Part shown: in pieces, positions 8,884 to 16,204 of the stretch
Layout: each line of letters starts with the position of its first letter
How positions within the stretch are numbered: position 1 is the stretch's first letter
From: RGIG4608 sp045635885
Lineage (GTDB): Bacteria > Bacillota > Clostridia > Oscillospirales > CAG-272
Direction: 5' to 3'
NCBI GenBank assembly: GCA_045635885.1
Contig: JAZTWO010000071.1
Location: 1-31,760, forward strand
Length of the DNA stretch: 31,760 nt
Program-made: the position numbers and the translations under genes
The notes under the pieces: generated by a model
What the model was told of the DNA's origin: nothing
The model's database searches: none
What the model saw: the letters and a program-made list of their open reading frames with translations, nothing else

Positions 8884-8907
8884 TGGGGCATTTTTTAAAA
8901 TGCCCCA
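8884..8907 (+). terminator. Terminator-like hairpin after pepF
   Basis: A perfect 11-bp stem (8884-8894 with 8897-8907) forms a tight hairpin 20 bases after the stop codon. The T-tail is weak. Confidence 0.65.
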
Positions 8908-8948
8908 TATTCCATATCATTTTTTACTCTAGAAAGTCAAAAAAACAC

Positions 8949-8961
8949 AAATGTTACATTT
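8949..8961. promoter_or_regulatory. Small palindrome upstream of the XRE regulator promoter
   Basis: AAATGTTACATTT is a perfect 6+1+6 palindrome about 30 bases before the -35. A wider GTTAC...GTAAC pair spans about 8953-8978. Either could be an operator for the downstream XRE regulator or another repressor. No direct evidence links them. Confidence 0.3.
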
Positions 8962-8988
8962 GATTGCGGTGTTGTAACGCAGACGGAG

Positions 8989-9017
8989 TTGATTTTTTAG
9001 TGGTTGTGTGCTATAAT
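8989..9017 (+). promoter_or_regulatory. Promoter of the XRE regulator gene
   Basis: TTGATT (8989-8994) and TATAAT (9012-9017) are 17 bases apart, with an extended -10 TGTGCTATAAT. The AGGAGG ribosome site follows at 9035-9040. Confidence 0.75.
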
Positions 9018-9045
9018 TAAGTACACAAAAATTCAGGAGGCATTT

Positions 9046-9417
9046 ATGAAATTTGAAAATAAGTTGATCAATTTGAGAAAGAGTAGGGGTATATCACAAG
9101 AGCAACTTGCAGAAGCTCTTGGCGTTTCAAGACAGGCAATTTCACGTTGGGAGTCGGGAGATTCCACACCCGATATGACAAATTTGATTGGACTTTGCCA
9201 ATATTTTAATGTATCCGCAGATTACCTTATTTTTGATGATAAGGAAAATATGGAAGAAATCTTAAATGGGGAAAATGCGAATAATAGCTCTGTCAATCAA
9301 AAAAATCAAACAGTTAAAAGTAATACTTTGATGCGCGTGGTTTTGCCAATATGTCTCGTTATTTGTTCTATCGCTTTTGCCGCAATAGCTCTGGCTATTT
9401 TCGTAAAATTAGTTTAA
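9046..9417 (+). CDS. XRE-family HTH regulator with a C-terminal membrane helix
   Basis: This 123-residue protein has a Cro/C1-type helix-turn-helix at about residues 5-62. The motif ISQEQLAEALGVSRQAISRWE followed by a pivot to SADYLI is very typical. A polar linker follows, then one hydrophobic helix at about 96-120 that should anchor it to the membrane. This layout is common in clostridial regulators, whose targets are often their own promoter and a neighbouring transport or stress gene. No linked target is obvious here, since the neighbours are PepF and a Nudix hydrolase. The start is fixed by AGGAGG 5 bases before the ATG. Confidence 0.88.
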   Translation: MKFENKLINLRKSRGISQEQLAEALGVSRQAISRWESGDSTPDMTNLIGLCQYFNVSADYLIFDDKENMEEILNGENANNSSVNQKNQTVKSNTLMRVVLPICLVICSIAFAAIALAIFVKLV

Positions 9418-9427
9418 TAAGATTAAA

Positions 9428-9446
9428 GGGAGCTTTTTAAGCTCCC
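9428..9446 (+). terminator. Terminator of the XRE regulator gene
   Basis: An 8-bp GGGAGCTT/AAGCTCCC stem with a TTT loop is followed by CTTT. A near-identical hairpin precedes the repeat element at 31398-31420, so it may be linked to the element family. Confidence 0.75.
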
Positions 9447-9450
9447 CTTT

Positions 9451-9739
9451 CAAATTTTGATTTATCGGTGTGTTTAATAAGTAACTTTGTGTAAAAAAGG
9501 GGAACTCCCTCAGTCGCTAACGCGACAGCTCCCTCTGCGGAAGGAGCCTCTGTTAGATATACTTTTTACAGTAGCCATATAGTGCAAATTGTTAGATTTT
9601 ACAAGGCTTTACGGCTACAAGCGAGAGATTGCCTTACCGAGCCTCCTTCCGAGGAGGGAGGTGGGGGCGAAGCACTCGGAGGGAGTTCCTCATTTGCGCA
9701 AAACTAACTTTTTAAACTGCCCCATAAATCCCAATTTAT
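9451..9739. mobile_element. MITE-like element with about 60-bp imperfect terminal inverted repeats
   Basis: The left arm (9451-9511) and right arm (9679-9739) are imperfect inverted copies. Both arms share AAATT-N2-GATTTAT near the outer end and the 11-mer GGAACTCCCTC at the inner end (9501-9511 with 9679-9689). The interior has further GC-rich inverted sequence (GAGCCTCCTTCCGAGGAGG region) and no credible ORF. The outer ends match those of the element split across the window ends. Short non-coding repeats with CTCCCTC ends are familiar from gut clostridial genomes. No clear target-site duplication was found. Confidence 0.65.
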
Positions 9740-9748
9740 GGGTAACTA

Positions 9749-9777
9749 TTGAATATTTTTTCTGTATGTGCTATAAT
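9749..9777 (+). promoter_or_regulatory. Promoter of the Nudix gene
   Basis: TTGAAT (9749-9754) and TATAAT (9772-9777) are 17 bases apart, with an extended -10 TGTGCTATAAT. The -35 begins only 10 bases outside the MITE-like element, so the element sits directly against this promoter. Confidence 0.7.
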
Positions 9778-9805
9778 AAACCAAACGAACCAAAGGAGCG
9801 CGAAA

Positions 9806-10222
9806 ATGAAGGGATATAATTTGATCGTGGTATTTAATACGGCAGCTGACAAAATGCTTATGTGCAAGAGGGTGAAAGAGCCATACAAGGGCTTGTCTAA
9901 TTTTGTGGGCGGCAAAATTGAAGCGGGCGAGGACGGAATGGATGCGGCATATCGTGAGCTATTTGAGGAAACTGCAATCCGCAAAGAAGATATAAAACTC
10001 ACTCATTTGCTTGATTTCACCTATCATATGGCACAGGAATACGTTGAAGTTTACGTTGGAAGATTGAACAAAGATGTTGAAATAAAAGGCGACGAAAACA
10101 TACTCTACTGGTCGGATTTTGACCATAATTTCTTTGATCCCACCCTCTACGCAGGCGAGGGTAACATCGGTCATATTATGATGCATATAGATTTTGATAA
10201 AGAGAAGTTGCTTGAGATATGA
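9806..10222 (+). CDS. Nudix hydrolase (MutT-like)
   Basis: This 138-residue protein contains a Nudix box at residues 36-58: G36, E42, then RELFEE at 50-55. The usual glycine after EE is replaced by alanine (EETAI). Nudix enzymes hydrolyse nucleoside diphosphates linked to another group and often remove damaged or excess nucleotides; this one's substrate cannot be read from sequence. The start at 9806 is chosen from AGGAG 8 bases upstream and because the fold begins at MKGYNLIVVF. Its stop overlaps, as ATGA, the start codon of a broken transposase gene. Confidence 0.85.
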   Translation: MKGYNLIVVFNTAADKMLMCKRVKEPYKGLSNFVGGKIEAGEDGMDAAYRELFEETAIRKEDIKLTHLLDFTYHMAQEYVEVYVGRLNKDVEIKGDENILYWSDFDHNFFDPTLYAGEGNIGHIMMHIDFDKEKLLEI

Positions 10223-10572
10223 GCGAAAATTTACCAAAAATAAAAGATTTAAGATTGAAAAATTACGATTATTCGTAATATGGAGCGTATTTCATAACGA
10301 TATGCACCAAAGGAAAACGAAAAACGCTATCTAAAACTGTAGGGGCGATTCGTGAATCGCCCCTACAGTCGCGGTCTGTAATTTCGCAGATTGTTGGTTT
10401 TATTAAAGCAAATTCTTCAAAAGAAATTCATAAAAATAATCCCGATTTAGATGTTTGGCAACGCGGATTTTACGACCACATAATCCGCGACAAACATGAT
10501 TACGAAGAAATATCGAGATATATTTACGAAAACCCTCTAAAATGGCAAATTGATGAACTTTATACCGAATAA
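10219..10572 (+). pseudogene. Broken REP-associated (IS200/Y1-like) transposase, RAYT family
   Basis: One reading frame runs from the ATG at 10219 to TAA at 10570 with a single in-frame TAA at codon 20 (10276-10278). The N-terminus reads DLRLKNYDYS and, past the stop, GAYFITICTK. The C-terminus reads VWQRGFYDHIIRD, YEEISRYIYENPLKW. These are hallmarks of RAYT transposases at both ends. The middle of the protein, where the HUH metal motif and catalytic tyrosine should be, is missing. In its place is a 34-bp palindrome (10336-10369). Nonsense mutation plus internal deletion makes it non-functional. It starts inside the Nudix stop codon. Confidence 0.75.
10336..10369. repeat. REP-like palindrome inside the RAYT remnant
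   Basis: Perfect 16-bp arms are separated by 2 bases. The core GTAGGGGCGATTC is partly shared with the palindrome at 18564-18618 (GTAGGGG..ATTC and GAATCGCCC). It lies in the gene of a REP-associated transposase, the enzyme class that handles such sequences. Confidence 0.75.
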
Positions 10573-10579
10573 CAAAAAC

Positions 10580-10600
10580 CCCGACGGAATTTCCGTCGGG
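10580..10600. terminator. Terminator of the redox operon (bidirectional)
   Basis: A 10-bp CCCGACGGAA/TTCCGTCGGG stem lies 22 bases beyond the nfnB stop codon, with a T-run on the minus strand. It also closes the RAYT remnant on the plus strand. Confidence 0.85.
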
Positions 10601-10622
10601 TGTTTTATGTATTTACATTAAA

Positions 10623-12008
10623 TTATTTGCTCTTAATGTATTCATCCATTGCCTTAGCAGCTGTCTTACCAGCGCCCATAGCAAGAATTACTGTTGCAGC
10701 ACCTGTTACTGCGTCACCGCCTGCGTAAACGCCTTCACGAGATGTGAGACCGTTTTCGTCTGCGATAAAGCAACCGTGCTTATTTGTTTCAAGACCCTTT
10801 GTTGTGTTTCTAATAAGGGGGTTGGGGCTTGTACCGATGGACATGATTACGCAGTCAACGTCAAGAACGAATTCAGAATCGGGCTTAACGATGGGACGAC
10901 GTCTGCCGGATGCGTCGGGCTCACCAAGTTCCATCTCTACGCACTTCATACCTGTAACGAACTTGTGGTCGTCACCAAGAATTTCAACGGGAGATGTGAG
11001 TGTCTTGAAGATGATGCCTTCTTCTTCAGCATGTTCAACTTCTTCCTTACGAGCAGGAAGCTCACTCATACCACGACGGTAAACGATGTAAACGTTTTCT
11101 GCACCAAGACGCTTAGCGGAACGAGCTGCGTCCATAGCAACGTTACCACCACCAACGATTGCAACGTTCTTAGAATTCTTAATGGGTGTATCAGAGTCGG
11201 GTCTATATGCCTTCATAAGATTTACACGGGTAAGGAATTCGTTAGCGGAGTAAACACCCTTAAGGTTTTCACCGGGGATGTTCATGAAGTTGGGAAGACC
11301 TGCACCGGAACCGATGAAGATAGCTTCAAAGCCCATATCGAAGAGCTCATCAACTTCGATTGTTCTACCAACAACAACGTTTGTTTCAACCTTAACACCA
11401 AGTGCCTGAAGGTTTTCAATTTCGTTCTGAACGATCTTCTTAGGAAGACGGAATTCGGGAATACCGTAAACAAGAACACCGCCTGCAAGGTGGAGTGCTT
11501 CGAAAATTGTTACTTCGTAGCCAAGTCTTGCAAGGTCACCGGCACATGTAAGGCCTGAAGGACCTGCACCGATGATAGCGCACTTATGACCGTTAGATTC
11601 GGGCTTTACGGGCTTTTCTGTTGCGTGAGCATTGTGCCAGTCAGCAACAAATCTTTCAAGACGTCCGATAGCAACGGGCTCACCCTTAATACCTCTTACA
11701 CACTTGCTTTCGCACTGTGATTCCTGAGGACAAACACGTCCGCAAACTGCGGGAAGAGCGGAGCTCTTGGAAATAATCTGGTAAGCACCTTCAAAATCGT
11801 GCTCTTTAATCTTTGTAATGAAAGCGGGAATGTCGATAGAAACGGGACAACCGCCAACACAGGGCTTATTCTTACAGTTAAGGCATCTTTCAGCTTCATT
11901 AACTGCCTGTTCTTCTGTGTAGCCAAGTGCTACTTCAAGGAAGTTACCGTTGCGGACCATTGGGTCCTGAACGGGCATTTCATTCTTTTTAAGACTCATA
12001 TTAGGCAT
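10623..12008 (-). CDS. nfnB: NfnB: NADPH-binding large subunit of NADH-dependent ferredoxin:NADP+ oxidoreductase
   Basis: This 461-residue protein resembles the glutamate synthase small-subunit family (GltD-like). The N-terminal domain carries two [4Fe-4S] sites, with cysteines at 42/45/50/54 and 89/93/99/103. The FAD loop GAGPSG is at 147-152, the NADPH loop GGGNVA at 286-291, and the C-terminal FAD motif GGDAVTGAATVILAMGAG is present. With NfnA it forms the flavin-bifurcating complex that balances NADH, NADPH and ferredoxin. A stand-alone glutamate synthase role is less likely because NfnA is directly upstream, 1 base away. The AGGAGG site for this gene lies inside the end of nfnA, so translation is coupled. 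Confidence 0.88.
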   Translation of the reverse strand: MPNMSLKKNEMPVQDPMVRNGNFLEVALGYTEEQAVNEAERCLNCKNKPCVGGCPVSIDIPAFITKIKEHDFEGAYQIISKSSALPAVCGRVCPQESQCESKCVRGIKGEPVAIGRLERFVADWHNAHATEKPVKPESNGHKCAIIGAGPSGLTCAGDLARLGYEVTIFEALHLAGGVLVYGIPEFRLPKKIVQNEIENLQALGVKVETNVVVGRTIEVDELFDMGFEAIFIGSGAGLPNFMNIPGENLKGVYSANEFLTRVNLMKAYRPDSDTPIKNSKNVAIVGGGNVAMDAARSAKRLGAENVYIVYRRGMSELPARKEEVEHAEEEGIIFKTLTSPVEILGDDHKFVTGMKCVEMELGEPDASGRRRPIVKPDSEFVLDVDCVIMSIGTSPNPLIRNTTKGLETNKHGCFIADENGLTSREGVYAGGDAVTGAATVILAMGAGKTAAKAMDEYIKSK

Positions 12009-12009
12009 A

Positions 12010-12852
12010 TTATTTTACCTCCTTTTTGAAGAGATTGCAAGCCTCTTCGTGTCTATGTCTTTCGAAATCTCTATACATAGAGGAACGTTCAATTGCTTCG
12101 TCGAAGTCAACAAGGTGACCGTCGAAGTCGGGACCGTCAACGCAAGCGAACTTTGTTTCGCCACCAACAGTAAGACGGCAACCGCCGCACATTCCTGTAC
12201 CGTCAATCATAATGGGGTTCATAGAAACTATAGTGGGAATGTTGTGCTCTTTTGTGAGCTTGCAAACGAACTTCATCATAATAAGAGGACCGATTGTGAT
12301 AACTTCATCATAAACGTTTCCTTCTTCGATAAGTGCCTGAAGAGCGTTTGTAACAAGACCCTTTTCACCGTGTGAACCGTCGTCTGTCATCATTTTCATA
12401 ACGTCAGAAACTGCTGCAAATTCGTCTTCAAGAATTACAAGATCCTTGTTTCTGAAACCAACGATGGAGTGAACCTCAGCGCCCATTGCGTGAAGCTTCT
12501 TTGCGATGGGGTATGCGATAGCGCAACCAACACCACCACCTACAACTGCAACCTTCTTAAGTCCTTCTGTGTGAGAGGGAACTCCAAGAGGGCCTACAAA
12601 GTCGTGGATGTATTCGCCTTCGTTAAGCTGGTTGAGTTTTTCTGTTGTAGCACCAACAATCTGGAAAATAATTGTGATTGTACCTGCTTCACGATCGTAA
12701 TCTGCGATTGTGAGAGGAATTCTTTCGCCTGCTTCATCAACTCTAAGAATGATGAACTGACCGGGCTCTGCCTTTTTGGCAATGAGGGGTGCCTCAACAT
12801 CCATAAGTGTTACTGTAGGATTGAGGACTTTCTTTCTAAGAATTTTGTACAT
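12010..12852 (-). CDS. nfnA: NfnA: small subunit of NADH-dependent ferredoxin:NADP+ oxidoreductase
   Basis: This 280-residue protein of the dihydroorotate dehydrogenase electron-transfer (PyrK-like) family has an FAD barrel (residues 1-95, with RIPLTIAD as the FAD contact) and an NAD domain starting at VAVVGGGVG (101-109). A [2Fe-2S] site is formed by Cys222, Cys225 and Cys237. Asp217 is a candidate fourth ligand, as family members use one aspartate. PyrK is the alternative label, but no pyrD is present and NfnB follows immediately. It should catalyse electron transfer between NADH and the NfnB half in the cytosol. It stands 33 bases after the Gx gene, in a set with its own promoter. Confidence 0.87.
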   Translation of the reverse strand: MYKILRKKVLNPTVTLMDVEAPLIAKKAEPGQFIILRVDEAGERIPLTIADYDREAGTITIIFQIVGATTEKLNQLNEGEYIHDFVGPLGVPSHTEGLKKVAVVGGGVGCAIAYPIAKKLHAMGAEVHSIVGFRNKDLVILEDEFAAVSDVMKMMTDDGSHGEKGLVTNALQALIEEGNVYDEVITIGPLIMMKFVCKLTKEHNIPTIVSMNPIMIDGTGMCGGCRLTVGGETKFACVDGPDFDGHLVDFDEAIERSSMYRDFERHRHEEACNLFKKEVK

Positions 12853-12885
12853 AGTATTTTACCTCTTTTTTAATAAAATGAGTTT

Positions 12886-13389
12886 TTAACGAAATTTGAT
12901 TTTGGGAACACGATTTTCGAGCATTCCCGCAACAAGACCAACTAAAATTCCTGCCGCACATCCTGAAATAAGAAGCACGGGGAGATAATAGATGATTTGT
13001 GCAGTGCTTGTAACAAGCCAAGCTACAAGTATCTGACCGATATTATGGCAAACGCCACCGACAACGCTTGTACTAACCTTGTTAAACGGTGTAAACTTGT
13101 GCATAAGAATCATGATAAGAAGACTCAACACAGCTCCTGCCAAGCTATATGGCATGCTGGTTGCGATATTACCGAAAATTATGCTTACAAGCAATACACG
13201 AACAATGCTTACAATTGCTGCCTCTTTCCAACCAACACGATAAAGGATGAACATTATCGCAATGTTGGGAAGCCCCATTTTTATTCCGGGGAAGGTGAGA
13301 CTTAAGGGTGGAAGTAAGGCCTCAACAAATGAAAGTATCATTGCAAGTGCGGTGAAAAGTCCCAAAAAGGTTACTTTTGATGTTTTCAT
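12886..13389 (-). CDS. Gx transporter family membrane protein
   Basis: This 167-residue, very hydrophobic protein has about five membrane helices. It matches the Gx/'heptaprenyl diphosphate synthase component I' family, whose old enzyme name is misleading; the family resembles substrate-binding (S) components of ECF transporters. Typical features are FPGIKMGLPNIAIM at 34-47 and GVCHNIGQI near 112-120. The family is often found beside NusG-domain-II proteins, ApbE and Rnf genes, as here, which suggests it supplies or handles something for extracytosolic redox proteins. Its substrate is unknown. AGGAGG lies close before the ATG, and a consensus promoter overlaps the end of the upstream gene. 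Confidence 0.8.
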   Translation of the reverse strand: MKTSKVTFLGLFTALAMILSFVEALLPPLSLTFPGIKMGLPNIAIMFILYRVGWKEAAIVSIVRVLLVSIIFGNIATSMPYSLAGAVLSLLIMILMHKFTPFNKVSTSVVGGVCHNIGQILVAWLVTSTAQIIYYLPVLLISGCAAGILVGLVAGMLENRVPKIKFR

Positions 13390-13419
13390 TTCTTCCTCCT
13401 CATTTTCACTCCAAATTAT

Positions 13420-13448
13420 ATTATAACATAGTTAACTTACTAAGTCAA
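13420..13448 (-). promoter_or_regulatory. Internal promoter for gx-nfnA-nfnB
   Basis: On the minus strand TTGACT (13443-13448) and TATAAT (13420-13425) are 17 bases apart. The -35 overlaps the last codons of the NusG-II gene. It would allow gx-nfnAB to be expressed separately from the rnf genes. Confidence 0.7.
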
Positions 13449-13785
13449 CATCATTTTCTTCGCCGCCGTAAACGGTGACGGTGAGTTTATTTGGAAGACA
13501 AGTAATAACCTGTCCTGTTTTACTGATTTTTCCTTGCTTTACGCAAAGGTGGTCGGGGCAATTTGCATCTTTAAGATATGCTTGTCCATTCTCTATTACA
13601 AGGATGTTCGTTCCGCCATTAAGCGAATATGTGCCATTAACTGAAAGGGAATAAGTTCCAACCTCTTTACCGTCAATTTTAACGATTACACCTGCGCCCT
13701 CCTTCTGCGTAAGCTTTACGCAGACAAGGAGAACGAGCGCCACGGCTACGATTGCGCCGATCAATATAAAATCTCTTTTCTTCAT
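13432..13785 (-). CDS. NusG domain II-containing extracytoplasmic protein
   Basis: This 117-residue protein has an N-terminal membrane helix (about 7-24) and a small beta domain of the NusG_II type (PF07009-like). Three cysteines at 76, 81 and 96 lie in the family signature CPDHLCVKQGKI...ITCLPN. It is not transcription factor NusG; the domain faces outside the cytoplasm. Relatives occur beside Gx, ApbE and Rnf genes, but their role is unknown. An accessory or metal/redox-binding part of the Rnf-like assembly is possible. The gene begins 4 bases after rnfA with no clear ribosome site, so translational coupling to rnfA is likely. Confidence 0.8.
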   Translation of the reverse strand: MKKRDFILIGAIVAVALVLLVCVKLTQKEGAGVIVKIDGKEVGTYSLSVNGTYSLNGGTNILVIENGQAYLKDANCPDHLCVKQGKISKTGQVITCLPNKLTVTVYGGEENDVDLVS

Positions 13786-13789
13786 TTAA

Positions 13790-14338
13790 TTAGAAGCAGA
13801 GAAGAGCAAGAACCATCATTCCGGCGATGAGCAAGTGAATGGGCAAACCACGGAATGCATAGGGAACTGCATCATAATCAATTCTAAATTCAAGAGCAGA
13901 GAATACTGTAAGAACTACTGTAAAACCAAGGCCAACACCCAGAGTTGTGATAAGTGCTTCAGGGAAACCAAGGTGTGTGTTGTGGATGCAAAGACCAAGA
14001 ACCGCACCGTTAATAGCGAACTTTGTAAAGTCAACTCTGCAGAACTTTTCGAGAGTGTTGTGCTCAAGAAGGTGAATAACTTCAACTACTATAAGAACTA
14101 CACAAACGAAAACGAGTGTCTGAAGATAGGGAACGTTTACAAGAAGGAACTTGTTTACGGGCCAAGTTACGAGAGTGGAAATAAGCATTACCACTGTTGT
14201 GCCAAGACCGAGAACCAAGCTTCTCTTATTGCTTCTTTCGTTTTCAAGAACTGCGCCTGTACCAAGGCATTCGATAAGGGGGTAGTTGTTAGAAAGGATA
14301 CCAGCCAAAATCATGCCGAGAATTACCTGAAATGTCAT
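13790..14338 (-). CDS. rnfA: RnfA-like membrane subunit lacking the cluster cysteines
   Basis: This 182-residue protein has six predicted membrane helices. It aligns along its length with RnfA/RsxA: LSNNYPLIECLG matches LVNNFVLVKFLG, and the C-terminal PYAFRGLPIHLLIAG matches PAPFRGNAIALITAG. In canonical RnfA, GLCPF and TNCAVLG supply cysteines to the [2Fe-2S] cluster shared with RnfE. Here those positions are Gly28 and Gly111. Cysteines exist nearby (24, 117) but are shifted by 4 and 6 positions. The protein probably lacks the canonical cluster. rnfB, which normally follows rnfA, is absent. AGGAGG precedes the ATG, which follows the rnfE stop region closely. Confidence 0.85.
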   Translation of the reverse strand: MTFQVILGMILAGILSNNYPLIECLGTGAVLENERSNKRSLVLGLGTTVVMLISTLVTWPVNKFLLVNVPYLQTLVFVCVVLIVVEVIHLLEHNTLEKFCRVDFTKFAINGAVLGLCIHNTHLGFPEALITTLGVGLGFTVVLTVFSALEFRIDYDAVPYAFRGLPIHLLIAGMMVLALLCF

Positions 14339-14339
14339 A

Positions 14340-14939
14340 TTATTCTACCTCCTTGTTTTTGTGAACTACTACGTCAATCTTGCGAATAAGTGCAAGAACG
14401 AGAGCAAGAATGAGATAACCACCAAATGCGCCTGCGATAGCAGAGATTTTATAGTCATTCATAAATGCGATTTCATGACCCCAGATGCTTGCGCTTCCGA
14501 AAAACTCACGAATAAGTGCGCAGAAGAGCATAATTATCATAAGGAAACCACCGGTTACAAGTGAAACTGCGATGGATTCAAATTCGCCATGGCAACCTGC
14601 AACCTCGTCTGCGTCACGATAGATAACTGCAGAAACTGAAAGGCACGCAAGGTGAACACCAAGCGCAGAAGAAACTCCGGGAGCCCATGCCTGCATAAGC
14701 ATGTCCACAAGTGTTACAAATCCTGTGATGATAAGAACGTAAATGGGGAGTCTTGAAGTTTTGGGAATAATGTTATGAATTGCGGAGATTACGATTGATG
14801 AAAGAAGAAGTACTACCATTACTGCAACGCCCATACCAACGGCTGCCTTAACAGTTTTACTTGAAGCCATTACAAATCCTGCCGCAAGAACGAGAAGGGG
14901 AGAGGGTGTTTTTCTAAGCATATAAATTTTGTTACTCAT
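14340..14939 (-). CDS. rnfE: RnfE-like membrane subunit lacking the cluster cysteines
   Basis: This 199-residue membrane protein aligns with RnfE/RsxE. Shared segments are SRLPIYVLIITGFVTLVDML (62-81), which matches [20 protein letters not shown], and the LIREFFG loop. The two cluster cysteines of the family (in LGLCP and TNCIVVGRAEAF) correspond to Gly21 and Ala104. The second motif reads SVSAVIYRDADEV. Cys99 lies nearby but out of register. RnfE and RnfA normally pair as an inverted two-fold dimer holding the [2Fe-2S] cluster in the membrane, and here both halves have lost it. The gene is 14 bases after rnfG with GGAGG before the ATG. RnfD/NqrD-type alternatives fit less well. Confidence 0.83.
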   Translation of the reverse strand: MSNKIYMLRKTPSPLLVLAAGFVMASSKTVKAAVGMGVAVMVVLLLSSIVISAIHNIIPKTSRLPIYVLIITGFVTLVDMLMQAWAPGVSSALGVHLACLSVSAVIYRDADEVAGCHGEFESIAVSLVTGGFLMIIMLFCALIREFFGSASIWGHEIAFMNDYKISAIAGAFGGYLILALVLALIRKIDVVVHKNKEVE

Positions 14940-14953
14940 TTTCGTTCTCCTCC

Positions 14954-16204
14954 TTATTTATTAATAGAATTAAATGCAGCGAATGCATCAGCAGTTGCAT
15001 TCTTAACCGCTGTAGAAGAAAGTGTTACACCTGCGATAAGCAAATCGTCACCGAGTGTAGTTTCTGTTTTACCTGTATATTTTTCAAGCCAAGCAATGAA
15101 TGCTGCATCCTTGTTGCTATTGTATCCGTCTGCAGAATAGTGATCATAGATAAGAGTAGAAGTATCCTGCTTAACGATCTTGCCTTCTGCATCGATAACT
15201 GTGTAAACAGTCATTGCGCTATTACCATAAGTGTAGGGCTTAGACTGAACGAGGTAAAGTGTATTGCCTTCGTGTGTGAATTCAATAACTGTTGTTACTG
15301 TGTTGAATGTTGTGTGTTCAACAAGTTTTGCAGAATCTCTTGCTGCTTCACCAAACAAGTTCTTAATCTTGTTCTTGATTGCAGCGCCGAGTGTATTAGC
15401 CTTTGTTGCTGTCTTTGCTTCTTCAACAAGATCGGCATGATCTGCAGTTACCTCAGCACCATCTACGTCATAAACCTGAGCATAACCAACACCGTTTACA
15501 ACTACAAGATAGTAAGCATCTGCCTTTGTCATAACGTAAGCCGCGCCTGTATTGTTCTTAGAAGCCCAACCCTTAACGATATTACCACTTGCGGCAACTT
15601 CGTCATATACGAGTGTACCGTTATTAGTAAGACCTGTGTGGAGAGATGCAACCATATTGCCAAGAACTACTGTGGGATCAAGTTTGCCGCCTGAAGCGAG
15701 AACGTATGCCTGAAGAGCAAGCTCGATTGCTGCATAGTAGCCTTCTGATGTATCACTTTCGGGTGTTGCACCTGCAGCGATTATAAGTTCAAGTGTTTCT
15801 GCATCTTTTCCATTGTACTTGCCATTAAGAGATGTTTCCTGACCCCATGTTTCGTTTGAAGAAACAACGCTTGAGCCGGTAATTTTACCATTGGAATCAA
15901 CACCAACTCTAATTACAAGACCTTCTGCATAGCCCTTAACGGATACTTCGAATACAAAACCTGCACCATTTGTTTCTTCATTTACTTTAAGAACGTTTGC
16001 AGGGAGTTTTAAAGCTGCGGGGTCACGCTCTTCAAAGTTTTTACCATTGGGAAGTACTTCAATGAGCACACCGTTTGCTGCACCTGCTTCGTTTGCGGCG
16101 ATTTTATCTGCTGTGTAGAAGTTAAGACCGAAAGCCGCAAAGCTAAATACCAATAAAATTACTACGATTATAGCAGCTGATTTAAGAATTTCAGAGATTT
16201 TCAT
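14954..16204 (-). CDS. rnfG: Double-length RnfG-like flavoprotein with two candidate FMN sites
   Basis: This 416-residue protein is about twice the usual RnfG length. One N-terminal membrane helix (about 10-30) is followed by an extracytoplasmic FMN_bind domain (about 75-170). That domain contains GKITGSSVVSSNETWGQ and AGAT at 144-147, where Thr147 is the likely covalent FMN site. A second region (about 200-416) ends in AGVTLSSTAV (391-400), which also resembles the ApbE target motif, with Thr394 as candidate. Canonical RnfG carries one FMN received from ApbE, and apbE lies just upstream of the rnf genes. The start overlaps the rnfD stop by one base (TAATG) with GGGAGG upstream. The second domain's flavinylation is inferred from the motif only. 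Confidence 0.82.
   Translation of the reverse strand: MKISEILKSAAIIVVILLVFSFAAFGLNFYTADKIAANEAGAANGVLIEVLPNGKNFEERDPAALKLPANVLKVNEETNGAGFVFEVSVKGYAEGLVIRVGVDSNGKITGSSVVSSNETWGQETSLNGKYNGKDAETLELIIAAGATPESDTSEGYYAAIELALQAYVLASGGKLDPTVVLGNMVASLHTGLTNNGTLVYDEVAASGNIVKGWASKNNTGAAYVMTKADAYYLVVVNGVGYAQVYDVDGAEVTADHADLVEEAKTATKANTLGAAIKNKIKNLFGEAARDSAKLVEHTTFNTVTTVIEFTHEGNTLYLVQSKPYTYGNSAMTVYTVIDAEGKIVKQDTSTLIYDHYSADGYNSNKDAAFIAWLEKYTGKTETTLGDDLLIAGVTLSSTAVKNATADAFAAFNSINK

Noticed and set aside
9451..9739. CRISPR array or structured RNA gene
   Set aside because: There are no regularly spaced direct repeats; the sequence is explained by two inverted arms of about 60 bases.
10776..11558. Long plus-strand ORF opposite nfnB (and similar ones at 19853-20926, 22657-23352, 15140-15694)
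   Set aside because: They lie antisense to well-recognised genes, are unusually rich in Cys and Asn, have no ribosome binding sites and match no family; they are shadows of the real genes' codon use.
12010..12852. PyrK (dihydroorotate dehydrogenase electron-transfer subunit)
   Set aside because: No pyrD or other pyrimidine synthesis gene is adjacent, and a GltD-like NfnB follows with 1-base spacing, so NfnA is the better call.
13432..13785. Transcription antiterminator NusG
   Set aside because: Only the second domain is similar; the protein has a membrane anchor and extracytoplasmic cysteines, and lacks the N-terminal NusG domain.
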